Below are positions 23,302 through 34,930 of a stretch of DNA of 64,000 bases, piece after piece. The DNA lies in the NCBI RefSeq assembly GCF_019112545.1, contig NW_025064889.1, forward strand, positions 1,013,654 through 1,077,653. The letters are read 5' to 3'. The translations under genes were made by a program, and so were the position numbers. Source of the DNA: Guyanagaster necrorhizus (Eukaryota > Basidiomycota > Agaricomycetes > Agaricales > Physalacriaceae). The notes under the pieces are model-generated. The model made no database searches. It saw only the letters and a list, made by a program, of their open reading frames with translations, and was not told the origin of the DNA. Position 1 is the stretch's first letter. Each line of letters begins with the position of its first letter.

Positions 23302-23796
23302 ATGTTCTCCACGCCCCGCCCTATTCTCAAGCGCGCCCCGTCGCAGCACCCGCCCCTCGCCGTCCATTTCCCTTCGTCCCCGCTCCTCACCCGTACCTTT
23401 GACGCCCATCCTCGCGAGTCCTATGACCGCTCACCTATCGTCGTAGCACCCAATTCGTGTGCCCTGCCAGAACGTGGTGGGCGCTGCTACACTCTCGACG
23501 ATAGCCAGGCCTTTTACAAGGGCCTGCATCCTCGCGCCCTAGCCACCGTCCCAGATCTTATCCCAGACCTTTCTGGCTCCAGTGATGAGAGCGACGGCAT
23601 AGCAAGCCCTCCGCCTGAGGCATATTATTTCCCCCGCGCTTCGACCCCGAAAAAGTCAAAACCCACCTTCTCCGACGACCTCCCATTCCCCCCTTCTCCC
23701 CAGACGAAGAAGAAATGTGCAGCGAAGCGGCGGGCCATCTGTAAAGCCCGGGAACGGGAACGAGAAGAGTCTGGTGGTTGTCTGGATGGCTTTTAG
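23302..23796 (+). CDS. Conserved basidiomycete protein of unknown function
   Basis: An intronless 164-residue protein. It starts MFSTPRPILKRAPSQ and carries VHFPSSPLLTRTF, then YDRSPIVVAPNSCALPERG, a stretch typical of a family of short disordered proteins conserved in mushroom genomes. It continues with PDLIPDLSGSSDESDG (acidic Ser cluster), Pro-rich SPPPEAYYFPRAS, and a basic end KKKCAAKRR. No fold, membrane segment or signal peptide is evident. The ILKR...VHF arrangement loosely recalls short docking motifs, but this is speculation. Its compositional bias and position in a gene-poor region stand out. Family recognition is from memory of the SPIVVAPNSCALP stretch. Confidence 0.7.
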   Translation: MFSTPRPILKRAPSQHPPLAVHFPSSPLLTRTFDAHPRESYDRSPIVVAPNSCALPERGGRCYTLDDSQAFYKGLHPRALATVPDLIPDLSGSSDESDGIASPPPEAYYFPRASTPKKSKPTFSDDLPFPPSPQTKKKCAAKRRAICKAREREREESGGCLDGF

Positions 23797-26700
23797 TTGT
23801 TGCAGGAACAGAGTTGCAGTCCGAGCAGTATTCTTATTTTATTTTTTTTTTTCGCATCCATCATCGCTTTCCCGTTCACATCATCCGTACATACCACACT
23901 CTCAATGACGCCTTTTTATGACCTCCCTCATTAGCCTGACTCGCCATATACCAGTGACAATCCAATCCAATCCAATACTGTACTACCACCGCTAGTCGCA
24001 TGGACTGCGTCGCCTCCGTTGCTCAATTCAACAGCCGTGACGGACAGGAGTACAGCCAATTGAGCCAGTCGTAAGGTTTCACCGCTCCGCCTTCTTCCGT
24101 TCCGTGTGGCTATGCATCTCGGCTCAGGTTTCTCAGCTGCTGTTGGTCTTCTCTCTCTGGTCCTGGCAGTATGGGACAGGCATCTCGGTTCGACGTCAAA
24201 TTAATGCTTGGTCACAATGCTTGGCAAATTCCTGGTATCTATCTGTTATGTTACTCGGTCTGTATCCTCGTCGCCGTATAACATCTTGACGACAATTTAT
24301 CTCTCTCTCAAGTCCAGCTGCGGTACAATTCATCGATTGTTCCGCTTCCTGACGTCGACAGATTACAGATTATTGCATTCCCGGGACCTCGAGCGCGGTC
24401 CCGTGCACCTTCGAGATCATGGCGAGAACCATCTAAAAATGCAATTGTTACAAACCTGCCATTGAAAACGAGGCTAACCAATGGGTACCACTTGTGAACG
24501 GAATTCAGACGGAAATCGGTCTGCTTTGCTTTGGGGACAAATTCAAGCGATCATGCATCCTTCTCGTCTCTGCTGAACCCTGTTCTGCAATCTATCTCGG
24601 TCCCTCTGCTGGCATAACTTTGCCCCTGTTCTCCCTTCACGAGGCGGCGGGGTAGCATCATGGACAAATTGAGCTTCCCCATCTGAAGCACGTCATCATC
24701 GATTTTTCCTCTTTCAACGCAATGACTCCACCCACGAAGCCTCGAGGCCAACTAACCGACACGCGCATCTTCTGATATCTATCGCATTGGAGCCTGGCCA
24801 TTATTTATCTCCCTATGGTCCATTCCCTCCTACTACTTCCGGACCGCATCCGAAAATGCGCCACAAGCTGCTACTATTACTCTATCTTTCGGACCTGATC
24901 CGGCACTTTCTTCTCTCTGTGGCGCGGTCCCTTACTTTTAGACGCGTCCTTGGGCTATCTGTATATGTGCACCACCTCTTTCCCCTCTTCTGGGCTCGGA
25001 TATTGATGACACTTGGTGCTTCCCATTTCTTTCTGATGGCTAACGGGGCTCCGCTGGCTGTGACTCGGAGTTTTGTCCACGGTCAGGAGGACAAGACGCG
25101 TATTCTTGGCGGATGGACAACCTTTGATCCCGAATTCTCTTAACCTCCTCGGTGCCTTAATCTTAACTCGGGACAAAGCTACTTTTTTAAAAACACGACG
25201 TAAAGATGCTTGGCGTCCATTTCGACGTTGTTTATGTTCAGCTGTATCAAGCCAGGAGGGCCCGCCGACCTGCCGATATCCCGACATTAACTTCGGAGTT
25301 TGATTCGAAAACTTGGATTTAGATCCGGCCACTGTTGGTAACCTACATCCGTGATATCGGGGGGCCCCGCCGTCCGAGTTTCATACTATGATCCATGCAT
25401 TGAAGGAAACCCTCTCACCGAGGCTACGTTCTTGATGCGGCTTACTAGTAGTGGTTGCAGGCCAACAGTCGCCAAACACTGCAACTCTCAATTCATCGGT
25501 TCTTGTTATATCATCATTCGCGCATATCGGGGAGGTGCTCACGCATGCGATTCCGCAAGACAAAGGGAACAATTGATGTCGATGCACATATGCTTCCGCA
25601 CATGGTGAATTCTCTCTTTTTTTGTGTCCTTGCGATACAGGAGTGGCTGGCGGGGATGTTCCATATGCATAATATATCAAAGAATGTAACCAGCTTGGAT
25701 CCAGGTATAACGCTCTGCGATTAAGGAATCTTAATCGTCTAGAGGTGGAAAGTATCACTGAAACGTCTCCCTTTCAATGGAAGACAAAGCCAAGGACCAA
25801 TTTGAACTTGCGCCGTCCTTCGACTGCGATATACGGTCTTTCTCAAGGTTACTTGGAATGCGTCACAGTTATGTACATATCTTGGCAGCATGACGCACTC
25901 AAAAAAAAGTTCTGCAGAATGGACGAGAAGCGGAACTATCAAGGTGTTTGTTACTCTCGTACTCATAGCCTTTCTCTCCAGAGACACCCAAGGTTCTTGA
26001 ACACAAGAAGATGTACAGTGAGGTTAAAATCGCCTATGGGGAGGCTTTTCGAAGGTCCTTAAGAGCCTCGACCGAGCGATTGAGCAGCAATAAAGTCAAA
26101 CGCCCGTCAAGAAGCTGTTCGCTATCATCAACTACTTTGCCAAGTAATCTTTTAGAGAGGAGATGGCGATATCGGATATGAAGTGTTCGATGTATATGCT
26201 GCTCTGTCAATGAACACAAGGCGAGTAGAAGTCAAGGCAAGTTCGAGGGCATCGAAAGCGGTGAAGCCTGAGTGTGATCAGCAGATGCCCACGGTGGCTC
26301 AAGTTTGCGTTTCATACTGCCAACGTGTCTAACCCCAGCAGCCATTGCTGGCCTTAGTTATGGAAGATTATTACCTAGGCGACGACATGACGGCCTAATA
26401 GTGAAATGGATAAATAACTTCGGCACTGACTCGGGGGCTAATCGTCAATACAATTTTTACTCAACAAGTCTGATCCGAATTGGCGTCGTATAACCCCCAT
26501 ATGCACTATCCCATCCTCCGCCTTGGCGGCTGTTGGACAAAATTTGAATATCAATACGCTAAAGGAAGAGCTTGGCAGAAGCTCCATCCCATCCACGCCG
26601 AAAGCCTTCCAAGTTCTTAACACACAATTAACGCCACCCAGATCCTGAGCTGGCAATCGATTCACGTTATGGCCGAACGATGATGCTACGAGATGGTAAA

Positions 26701-27388
26701 AAGAGCAAATGTCGATAGTATGGGCATTCTATTCTCCACTGCTGGCGCACGATAGATAGACTCAGAGGTAGGCGTGTTTTCATCCAACTCTCTGACCCAT
26801 CGAGGTCAGGCTGAATAGCGCAACTCTGTCGCATACTTCCATTGCTGTGTCACTGCTCTGCATTGGTGCGCAGGAAGTTTAAATATGCAGCAAAATGCAG
26901 TACGATGGAAACATGGGTTCCGAGGAGGCAGGAACCAAAGGAAGCTGAGGATATGTATAGTCAATTGCTGAAAGTTTGTAAACCCGAGCTTCTTCGAGTG
27001 ACATCATATATGTCACCTGAGCGCACTTCGCACACACAAACCTTCACAGCAATAAACGAGCGCTTCAACCAAGCGATTCTCCTTCGTCATCAAAAGGAGT
27101 CAGCTAGCCTTCAGATTGCGTCAAGGACGGAGGAACAATAGAGATGTAAAGAATATGCATCTTCTTTGCCCGAGGAATGACCGACGTTCAAGGGATGGGT
27201 ACGGCCACAACGGTACGCGGAGAAATACCGGTGAGCTCGCATGTCGAAGCCAGCGGCAGTAAGAAAAACCAGTCGCTCTCACGAAGAGAAAATCCGCCCC
27301 CAACCTCTGGCTCGCTTGCAACCCAAATGAACGCCCTAAATTGTGATCATAGAATCTTCGTCCACCTCATCTCACCTCCGCCGCCCAC
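23797..27388. other. Gene-poor region, no supported gene
   Basis: Contains only short, unrelated open frames on both strands. The longest plus-strand frame (24787-25143) is hydrophobic but has no family motif. A CCAAT-type pentamer repeats three times near 23960. I find no transposase or reverse-transcriptase motif. Confidence 0.5.
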
Positions 27389-29244
27389 TCACGATCCGAA
27401 ATGTCGTAGCCGCGCCATGCTATCTACCACCTCTCCCTGCAATCGCGAAACAATGTCCGCCTGGTGATGATCGCCGCCACCACCCACGTATCCAGCGGCA
27501 AAATCCACCTCGGGGAAGGACGTCGTGTAGCTGTCCCGGTTCCACATGGAGGTAAACGCGACGAGGACGTAACAACTGAGCAGGACGGAGCCGCCGAGGA
27601 CCATGAACAGGATCCATGAAGTCGATCTCGGGTATGACAGGCAAACCCGCGGGTGAAGTTTAAAGGTGCTGATGCGGGAAGATTGGGCGAGGACATAAGA
27701 ATGTTGATCCTTTTTCTTCTCACATTGAGAATAGAGTGGATTGCTGGTGCTTATTAGACGGACCATCGTGTTTATCATAGCATTCGGGACAGAGAACACA
27801 TCGGATACATTTCCGTATGCTCCGTCATATACGGAAAACGTGAAGTTTCGAAAACCATCTGTGTCAATAGAAACAAGGAGGGGAGCGTTCCGCCCACCAG
27901 CTATCAAGTGTAAGATTCATCAATCCTGACCACATTCGTTGAGAGATGAGCTAAGAGATTCGAGGTATGTTGTATGAGATTCCATATCCATGACAGAGCT
28001 ATTCTTCAAATCGTAGACGGGGGACGCGGTGCTCTATTGGGATGAATCGTTAATAGCTCAACGCGTCAGTTTTTGGAAGAAAAAAACCTACTATGGTCAT
28101 AGTCATAAAAAGATTCAAAGGCGGATTGGCCATGACGGCTTCCGAAGCACCGTGAAAACCCAAACCAGTGTACGAGGGGTCGTCAAGCGCAGCGTGACAA
28201 TCGCCAGAGGTGATGTTACCGTCAACCCCACCACATACGGCGATCTGAGCTAGAATCATGGTGGATTCATTTCGCCCTCCGTTATCCAACGAGCTCAAAC
28301 AGATTCGCAATGCAACGTCATTCATCCCGGGCTCGGAATAATAAAAAGGCGCTATCCATGCCTGGCACTCACCACTACTGAAGTAATGTCCGTATGCATG
28401 GGGATAGAACGACACAATCCATGGAGTCTCGATCATTGGCATGTAACCTGTCCGTTGGCGCCAAGATAGTCTACGCTGGTAACGATGGCATAAGACGAGC
28501 AGTTCGCCAAGGAGGCATCAGAGTCGACACTCGCACTGCATCGTTCTTCGGTAGCGTCAACCGGGACTGTTTGCTGAGGATGGGTCAAGAATCCTTGGAA
28601 GCCAAGATGATTATACTGTAAGAGGCTGCTGTTAAATTCTCCCCAACCGGTGGTTGTGGTGGTAGCCATGTCGATGGTGATGAAATTAATGTCGAAGAGA
28701 AAGACAACCTCGACGAATGACACGACAATATACGTGAACATTCGTTTTAGGCACCACGATCGCGTAGACCAAGAGACCTTTGTTTTCGTGGACAAGAGAG
28801 ATGCTCGTCGCTCTCGATAGTCCTAGCAACGTACCGCCCGACACACCAAATAGGGGACGATGCCTTTTGCCACCTTACCCTTTCATAGCATGCGACCGCC
28901 AGCTCTCCCAACAGAAGCGTCGTCGCAGAAGTGCTGATTTGCAATAGCAATGTCATCATTGAAGGGGACTTTAACCGGATGAGAGGAGGGTCAGGCTCTC
29001 CTGGGATTTCTCTCCCTCCGTGAAAGTGGGTTACCGACTGTGACGGATCGGTGGATGCATGGGCAAAGAATACGGTCCAGACAAAGGTACCCGTTGTCAG
29101 CAACGAAAGACTGATGATGGACCAATTTCGAGAAAAGAATGACATGGAAGTAGGAGGTGATGGAATCAGTTCATGGTTGATGCGGGAGGGTTTGTGAGGG
29201 GACTTTGACCAAGTCCATGATCTTGAAATGCTTGAGGAATCCAT
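27389..29244 (-). CDS. Predicted membrane protein of unknown function
   Basis: The start MDSSSISRSWTWSK at 29244 is chosen because it precedes a short cytosolic leader and a first membrane segment (IISLSLLTTGTFVWTVFFAH). A second segment follows (MMTLLLQISTSATTLLLGEL). A 56-nt intron after CYER joins DYRERRAS, then a third segment near MFTYIVVSFVEVVFLF. A long probably extracytosolic part has several cysteines (EERCS, ANCSS, VCGGVDGNITSGDC) and N-glycosylation-type sites. The last exon ends with another segment (SWILFMVLGGSVLLSCYVLV) and a Gly/His-rich tail. One junction near 28.36-28.45 kb is uncertain, since two acceptors keep frame. I do not recognise the family. It could be a lineage-specific receptor-like or cell-wall protein. 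Confidence 0.5.
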
Positions 29245-31515
29245 GCACGAGTGATTCATATGCTCGTACTGGGGGAATCCCTTCAACGAGGCTTTGGACA
29301 TGGCATGGGTGCACCGTCTGATAACGATAACGTTCTTATATCTGAAATTGCACTGACACGTCCTAAACCCGTTGATGAGAAAAATGTAAAGTAAGTAATA
29401 GAGAACTGTATCAAGGCACACCTGACACCGCCCTGACAATTGAAGATTGAACTTGACGGTGTCCATCGGTGATCATCAAATGACTCCCGCAACTACAGCG
29501 TCCGAATGCATGGTGCTGAATGAAGTCGGCGAGGTTCCACCCCAAAAATAACCAGAAGGTCGGGTAAGAGCATAACGAGGAAGATCCCAGATGGCGGCGG
29601 CAAAGCCATCAAGCAAGGTTTGGGAACAGGATCTGAGTAAATTTAGTGTTGTGGAGGTAACCAATAGGACGTTGACCTCGCACCCGTTTGATGAAAATTC
29701 AGATTGGACTAGAGAGACACCTCCACATCCACAGATAGGCAAAATAATCAGGAACCCACTGAGGCGCGATAACGACGATTTCGTGTAAGCGTTCGGTACC
29801 ACCCTATTCTCTGGTTACGTGCCATAGGTCATTGCACGGCCAACACGGGAAGATGGTGGGTCGTGGGGACCTCATTACCGGATTCATAAAGGTTTGTACG
29901 AATCTAGGAGAGTCTGATCTGGAACTGCCATATATCTAATGGCTCACGAGAGTTCGTAAGGAAGGCACGAAGAGTGTTATGGCAGTGGGAATAGGTGGAT
30001 GATAATGATTACCGCACGGTTTGAATTGTTTATTTAATGAAAGACACGAGTTCGAATTCGTTGTGCTGCAATTTGTAAGGAACACGAAGCTTTGCAACAA
30101 ACCGCATTGCAGAGAGCAAATATGAGAATATTCGGAACCTCCTGCAAAAGTAGCGTAAGTAATATGGCCACTAGGAAGGGCTACAATGCGTCTCTTTGCT
30201 AGTACAAAAAGATGACCCGAATATGAGAAGGGCAGGAGGAACCCAAGACGACATTGAAGAGCCAATGTCGGCGATTTTATTCTATTTCTCCGCTCCCTGC
30301 AGCTGGTTTGAATATTTGACAACGATGACGACGGATACAACACAAGGCTTCAAGTTTCAATCGACGATGTCCAGTACTTTGCAGGCTTCCTTCCTACCAT
30401 GTCGGGACTCGAAGAGATCTGACTGTCAAGCCAAATACTTAGAACTTTTGGGGTGCACTGTCACCGTTGGCATTATTCTCAAAAGAGATATCTCGGTCCA
30501 GCTTTCTCTCGCTTATGCGCTGCCAATCTTGACTGGCGGTGGGTCCACTGGTATACGGTCTTACCATGAACAGGTATCGATGCAGGTCTAGGCCGTGATC
30601 AAGCCAGACTTATATGTTTATGTTGATACGTCGAGATTCCAAGTCCTGCCAGATTCTTAGTCTTTCTCTAAATGAGTAAGCCTTCATATCAGCCAAGACA
30701 AGTAACCTCAAGCTCCAAGGCTCAAGCCAACACCAGCTACTGGATGTTCACACGACCACTTTCATAGGCACCTGCGTTTCCCGTCATCTTCCGCTTCGTG
30801 TAGCCAATATAATGATACCTGTTTATACAGTGCAATCTTTCGGCTTCAAGTTGACACCAAGCGGCACAACTTTCCACCCTCAAGAAGGCAGGAGATTCGG
30901 CATAAACCTGGCCAGACATCCTCGGCTGGAATTCCATTATCATGATGCGTCTTTGCTTTACTGGCCTCGGCTTTTGGTTTTACAGACCTCTGCCGTCTCG
31001 CAAGCACTTTGTCGGACTGTTTTCTTCCTTTCTCTTATCGATTTTGGGGACGACACTGGCACGGAGTCCTCGTTTCAAGTCTAGACCTTGTTATACTATC
31101 GTTCATTCTAGCGCATGGTATTGAGCAAAGTGTACAATGAAGTGCCTCCACGACGATCACCTTGGTCAAACTTTCATCATGCATTGATCATCAATGAAGC
31201 GATCATTATTCTTCAGGCGCTGGCAGGGGATTTGAAGGCGGTGAATCGTTCGAGTAGGGGTACAGTACTCCTATTTCAACCTGAAAAGGGCAGCCCTTGA
31301 AGACAATACTTGGAGCACGTTTACACCAAAATTTCTTCTGAACTTTGCTTTGCTCCCAAAATACATAACAAATTCGCTAGCAGTGAGCATACAAACTGTC
31401 GGCTCTCCCTACTGAGCCGGCCCTCGGCAACTCCCGCCAATAGGATTAAAATGATTCATCGTACCCCACACTTTTAACCAAACCCTTCACTCAACACCCA
31501 TCTCATCGAAAAATA
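29245..31515. other. Intergenic stretch, no supported gene
   Basis: Frames at 29476-29802 (minus) and 30196-30591 (plus) are open for over 100 codons but lack motifs or clear splice partners. The right end is the malate dehydrogenase promoter. Confidence 0.45.
31437..31441 (+). promoter_or_regulatory. CCAAT box upstream of malate dehydrogenase
   Basis: CCAAT lies 75 nt before the malate dehydrogenase ATG, a usual place for a HAP/CBF complex site in fungal metabolic genes. Only the motif is seen; binding is inferred. Confidence 0.4.
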
Positions 31516-32985
31516 ATGGTCAAAGCAGTCGTTCTCGGAGCCGCAGGTACGTCCATATAACCTAGTCAAGGGCTCCTGCTGAGCTCAATGACTTCAAAGG
31601 TGGTATCGGTCAACCCTTGGCCCTCCTTCTCAAGGCCAACCCAGCTGTCACCGCCTTGGGTCTCTATGATATCGTGAATACGCCTGGTGTTGCCGCCGAC
31701 CTTTCCCATATCTCCACTCCAGCCAAGGTTGAGGGCTACCTGCCCCCAGATGATGGTCTTGCCAAGACTTTGAAGGGCGCGGACATTGTCGTTATCCCTG
31801 CTGGCGTACCGAGGAAGCCTGGGGTGAGATACCTCGCGCGCTTATCTCCAAATATGCTGATTTATCCTTCTAGATGTCGAGGTAGGTCTTTTTTCAACAA
31901 GTCGTTCTTACCAGCTTGTACTGAAATGATGCTGTCGCGCTCAGAGACGATCTCTTCAAGGTAACAATTTCTATATACTTGTCTACCAATTCAACGCTAA
32001 CAGTCTTCTCCTAGATCAATGCTGGCATCGTCAGGGATCTTGCGACTGGAATCGCTAAGCACAGTCCCAAGGCATTCGTGCTTGTCATCTCCAATCCCGT
32101 CAACTCTACCGTTCCTATCGTCGCCGAGGTTTTCAAAAAACACGGAGTCTTTGACCCCAAGCGGTATGTCACCTGCCCGTTTTCATTCCATCATTTCCTT
32201 CACCTGATCCATCCTCAATTATTTTGCCCCTGAATTCCCCTGTGCTGACTGTGCCGCCCTTAGACTCTTCGGTGTAACAACTCTTGACGTTGTCCGTGCA
32301 TCTACATTTGTTGGGGAGATCACGAAATCGGATCCCACAGGCGTTGTCGTCCCCGTTGTCGGTGGACATAGTGGTGTCACCATTGTTCCCCTTCTCTCCC
32401 AGTCTTCTCATCCTCTTCCTTCCTCTTTCTCTGCTACGGACTTGGACGCCCTGATCAACAGGATTCAGTTCGGAGGCGATGAAGTGGTTAAGGCTAAGGA
32501 TGGCGCAGGAAGCGCGACTTTGAGTACGTGTTTTCCTTCCTTTTTCACTACGTCTCCTTGACTGATATGACTACCAGGTATGGCGTATGCCGGTGCTGAG
32601 TTCGCTAGCAAGGTCGTACGGGCCGTCAAGGGTGAGCAGGGAATTGTCGCCCCCACCTTCGTCCACCTGGACGCCGCTGCCAAGAAGACTCTCGGCGTCG
32701 AGCTCGATTTCTTCTCCGCTAAGGTTGAATTGGGAGTAAGCTTTCTTTTTCTTCTTTTGTTGCTTCACAGATGCTGATGCCATCGTCTAGTCCAGAGGTG
32801 TCAAGACCATTTTGCCATTGGGTGAGCTGACGGACAAGGAGAAGGGTCTGATTGCTGCTGCTGTTCCGGAATTAAAGACTAGCATTGAGAAGGTCCTCTT
32901 CGCAACTTCTTTTTGTTTATTTTTTTTGCTCATTTACTTGTTTCAGGGCGAGAGATTCATCACGGAGTCTACTCAGAAGCTTTAG
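31516..32985 (+). CDS. MDH: NAD-dependent malate dehydrogenase
   Basis: Interconverts malate and oxaloacetate with NAD. Exon 1 is only 31 nt ([10 protein letters not shown]) and completes the nucleotide-binding loop GAAGGIGQP across an intron. Then come [40 protein letters not shown] with the substrate-binding Arg, [46 protein letters not shown] with the catalytic His, and a final exon ending ITESTQKL at 32983-32985. There is no mitochondrial presequence, so a cytosolic form is likeliest; the QKL end is a poor match to a peroxisomal signal. The residues MSRDDLFK are encoded by two micro-exons of 8 and 16 nt (31874-31881 and 31945-31960). The gene looks complete and functional. Confidence 0.95.
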
Positions 32986-33665
32986 ATGAGATGGATTAGA
33001 ATAAGGAAGAAGAAAGTTTGAAATTGTACTAAGCTGCTAAAGTGTTTTCTTGTAGATGACATCCTGGATGTATACGTATATTATTCTGTTTTCTTACTCT
33101 TTTACGTCTGTAGTGAAGACGGCGAAGTGGTCGCGATAGTTTGATTGCCGTTGGATGTCCACTTCGCTGTGCGGATTGTCGTCGATATGCTCTGGATTCA
33201 CCTCGGCACGCGAAGAAAGTGCGCTGCTAAGATGAAAGCACACATGGTCGAAAGATACTCCGTACTCGGGATTTCTTTGCTGGGTGGATTTCTTCCCAGT
33301 CGCAGATGCAGCTCGGAATATGGGTGGAGCTCCTGGGTTTGCTAAGATTTGTGAGGTCGGTGATTGATCAGACGGACTTGGTCCTCCGAGGACAAGAATC
33401 TCCCGTTCCTGCTTTGAATCCGTGCTGCACGGACCTCAGCTGGCACGGGAAACAGAGGAAGGATAATAATACGTGTAAGTAGAAATACCAAGATTCCCGA
33501 AAGGTCGAACTGAGTGGTTCGCGTATTGATTAAAAGTTGTACAGAGTGCCTAGCAAAGCTCGCTGAAGCATATCTGGTCCGTGACTGTGACCGATAATCA
33601 CGTGTAACTGCATCATTATCACGCTGCGTGACAGTACATTCAATTGTTGCTGTTAGTTTCACGAA
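32986..33665. other. Intergenic stretch, no supported gene
   Basis: Malate dehydrogenase 3' region and SRAP promoter. I see no motif-bearing frame. Confidence 0.5.
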
Positions 33666-34930
33666 ATGTGCGGCAGATTCGCACTGCATCTCTCCGTGAG
33701 GACCTCATTGTATTTTTTAAAACTAGAATAACATTTAATTGACTTGAAGCGCGACGAAATTCAAGCCCAGACTGCCGCTGCCGAATGGATTGATCAAGAC
33801 AATTTCGTTCCGCGATACAACATCGCGCCTCGAACGCAGGCACCCGTTCTGCGCAGGTCCCAAGGCTCTAATGCGCCATCTGCCTCAGACTCACAGCCAA
33901 GTACGAGCAAACTGAGCTCCCAAGACACGCTTGTCTTGCAGACAATGAAGTGGGGCCTGATTCCCCACTGGTCCAAATTTGAAGATACCAAGTTGAATAC
34001 GACCAATGCGCGTGCGGAGAACCTCGTCGATGGCGGCGGTATGTGGCAGAGCTTAAAGGGAAGGAAGAGATGTGCAGTTATTTGTGAAGGGTAGGTTCAA
34101 GTATATCCTTTAGAGAGTGTGCTGAAATAATACGATGTCCAGTTACTACGAATGGCTTACGAAAGGAAAGAATAAGCTGCCGCACTTTACGCGCCACAAG
34201 GGCGGAAAACGGCTGATGCTCATGGCTGGGCTCTATGACTCCGTCGTCCTAGAAGGTAACCACTTCTGTCAGGTCATTTCGCTATTGCCAACTGTTCGGA
34301 ACAGGTTCAGATACTCCTCTGTGGACATTCACAATTGTAACGACCGCTGCTGCCCCTGAATTTGAGTGGCTGCACTCCCGTCAGCCTGTGATATTGTCAA
34401 CCATGGAGGCATTGGACCGGTGGCTCGATACGTCGTCTCGACAGTGGGACGACGAAGTCGCAGGCCTTCTAGGTCCATATGAACAGAAATCTTCCCCTTT
34501 GGAATGGTATACTTTCGTTCTCAATGGGTATCGTCGCAACTTTATGACTCTCATTACAGTTATCAAGTACCAAAGGAGGTTGGCAAGGTCGGCACAGAAT
34601 CGTCGACGTTCATAGAACCGATTGACAAGAGAAAAGACGGTATTGAGGCCATGTTCGCTAAGCAGGGAGCGAAAAGGAAAGATCCTCCCGAGTCGTCAAG
34701 CAGGAAGACAAAAATGGTTCAGCCCGTCTCGAAGGCGGAGAAGCCCTCCAAAAAAGCAAGTTCGCAGCTTCGGCTATCAAGGGCACATGTGAAAAAGGAT
34801 GAGAGCGACGACGAAATTGTAATTACAGATGGACCGTCCGGTCCTTCTCCGCAGAAGAAGGTGCTTATTTTGTCCCTGTGTTCATCCGCGTGTAGTTGCT
34901 AATAATGAGACCATACAGATGAAGAAATAG
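33666..34930 (+). CDS. SRAP/HMCES-type DNA-protein crosslink protein
   Basis: SRAP proteins covalently trap abasic sites in single-stranded DNA through the N-terminal Cys. The start MCGRFALHLS at 33666 places the catalytic cysteine at position 2 after Met removal. A 5' intron joins RDEIQAQ. Further conserved elements are RYNIAPRTQAPVL, MKWGLIPHW, NARAEN, RCAVICEGYYEW with the catalytic Glu, LMLMAGLYD, WTFTIVTTAA and WLHSRQPVIL with the conserved His. The last intron leaves a final exon encoding only MKK. The C-terminal tail (about 90 residues after YQVPKEVGKV) is Lys/Ser-rich and disordered, as in eukaryotic HMCES relatives. It probably acts in the nucleus. Confidence 0.9.

Noticed and set aside
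32977..32985. QKL end of malate dehydrogenase as a peroxisomal signal
   Set aside because: It departs from the usual S/A/C-K/R/H-L/M pattern; a cytosolic enzyme is likelier.
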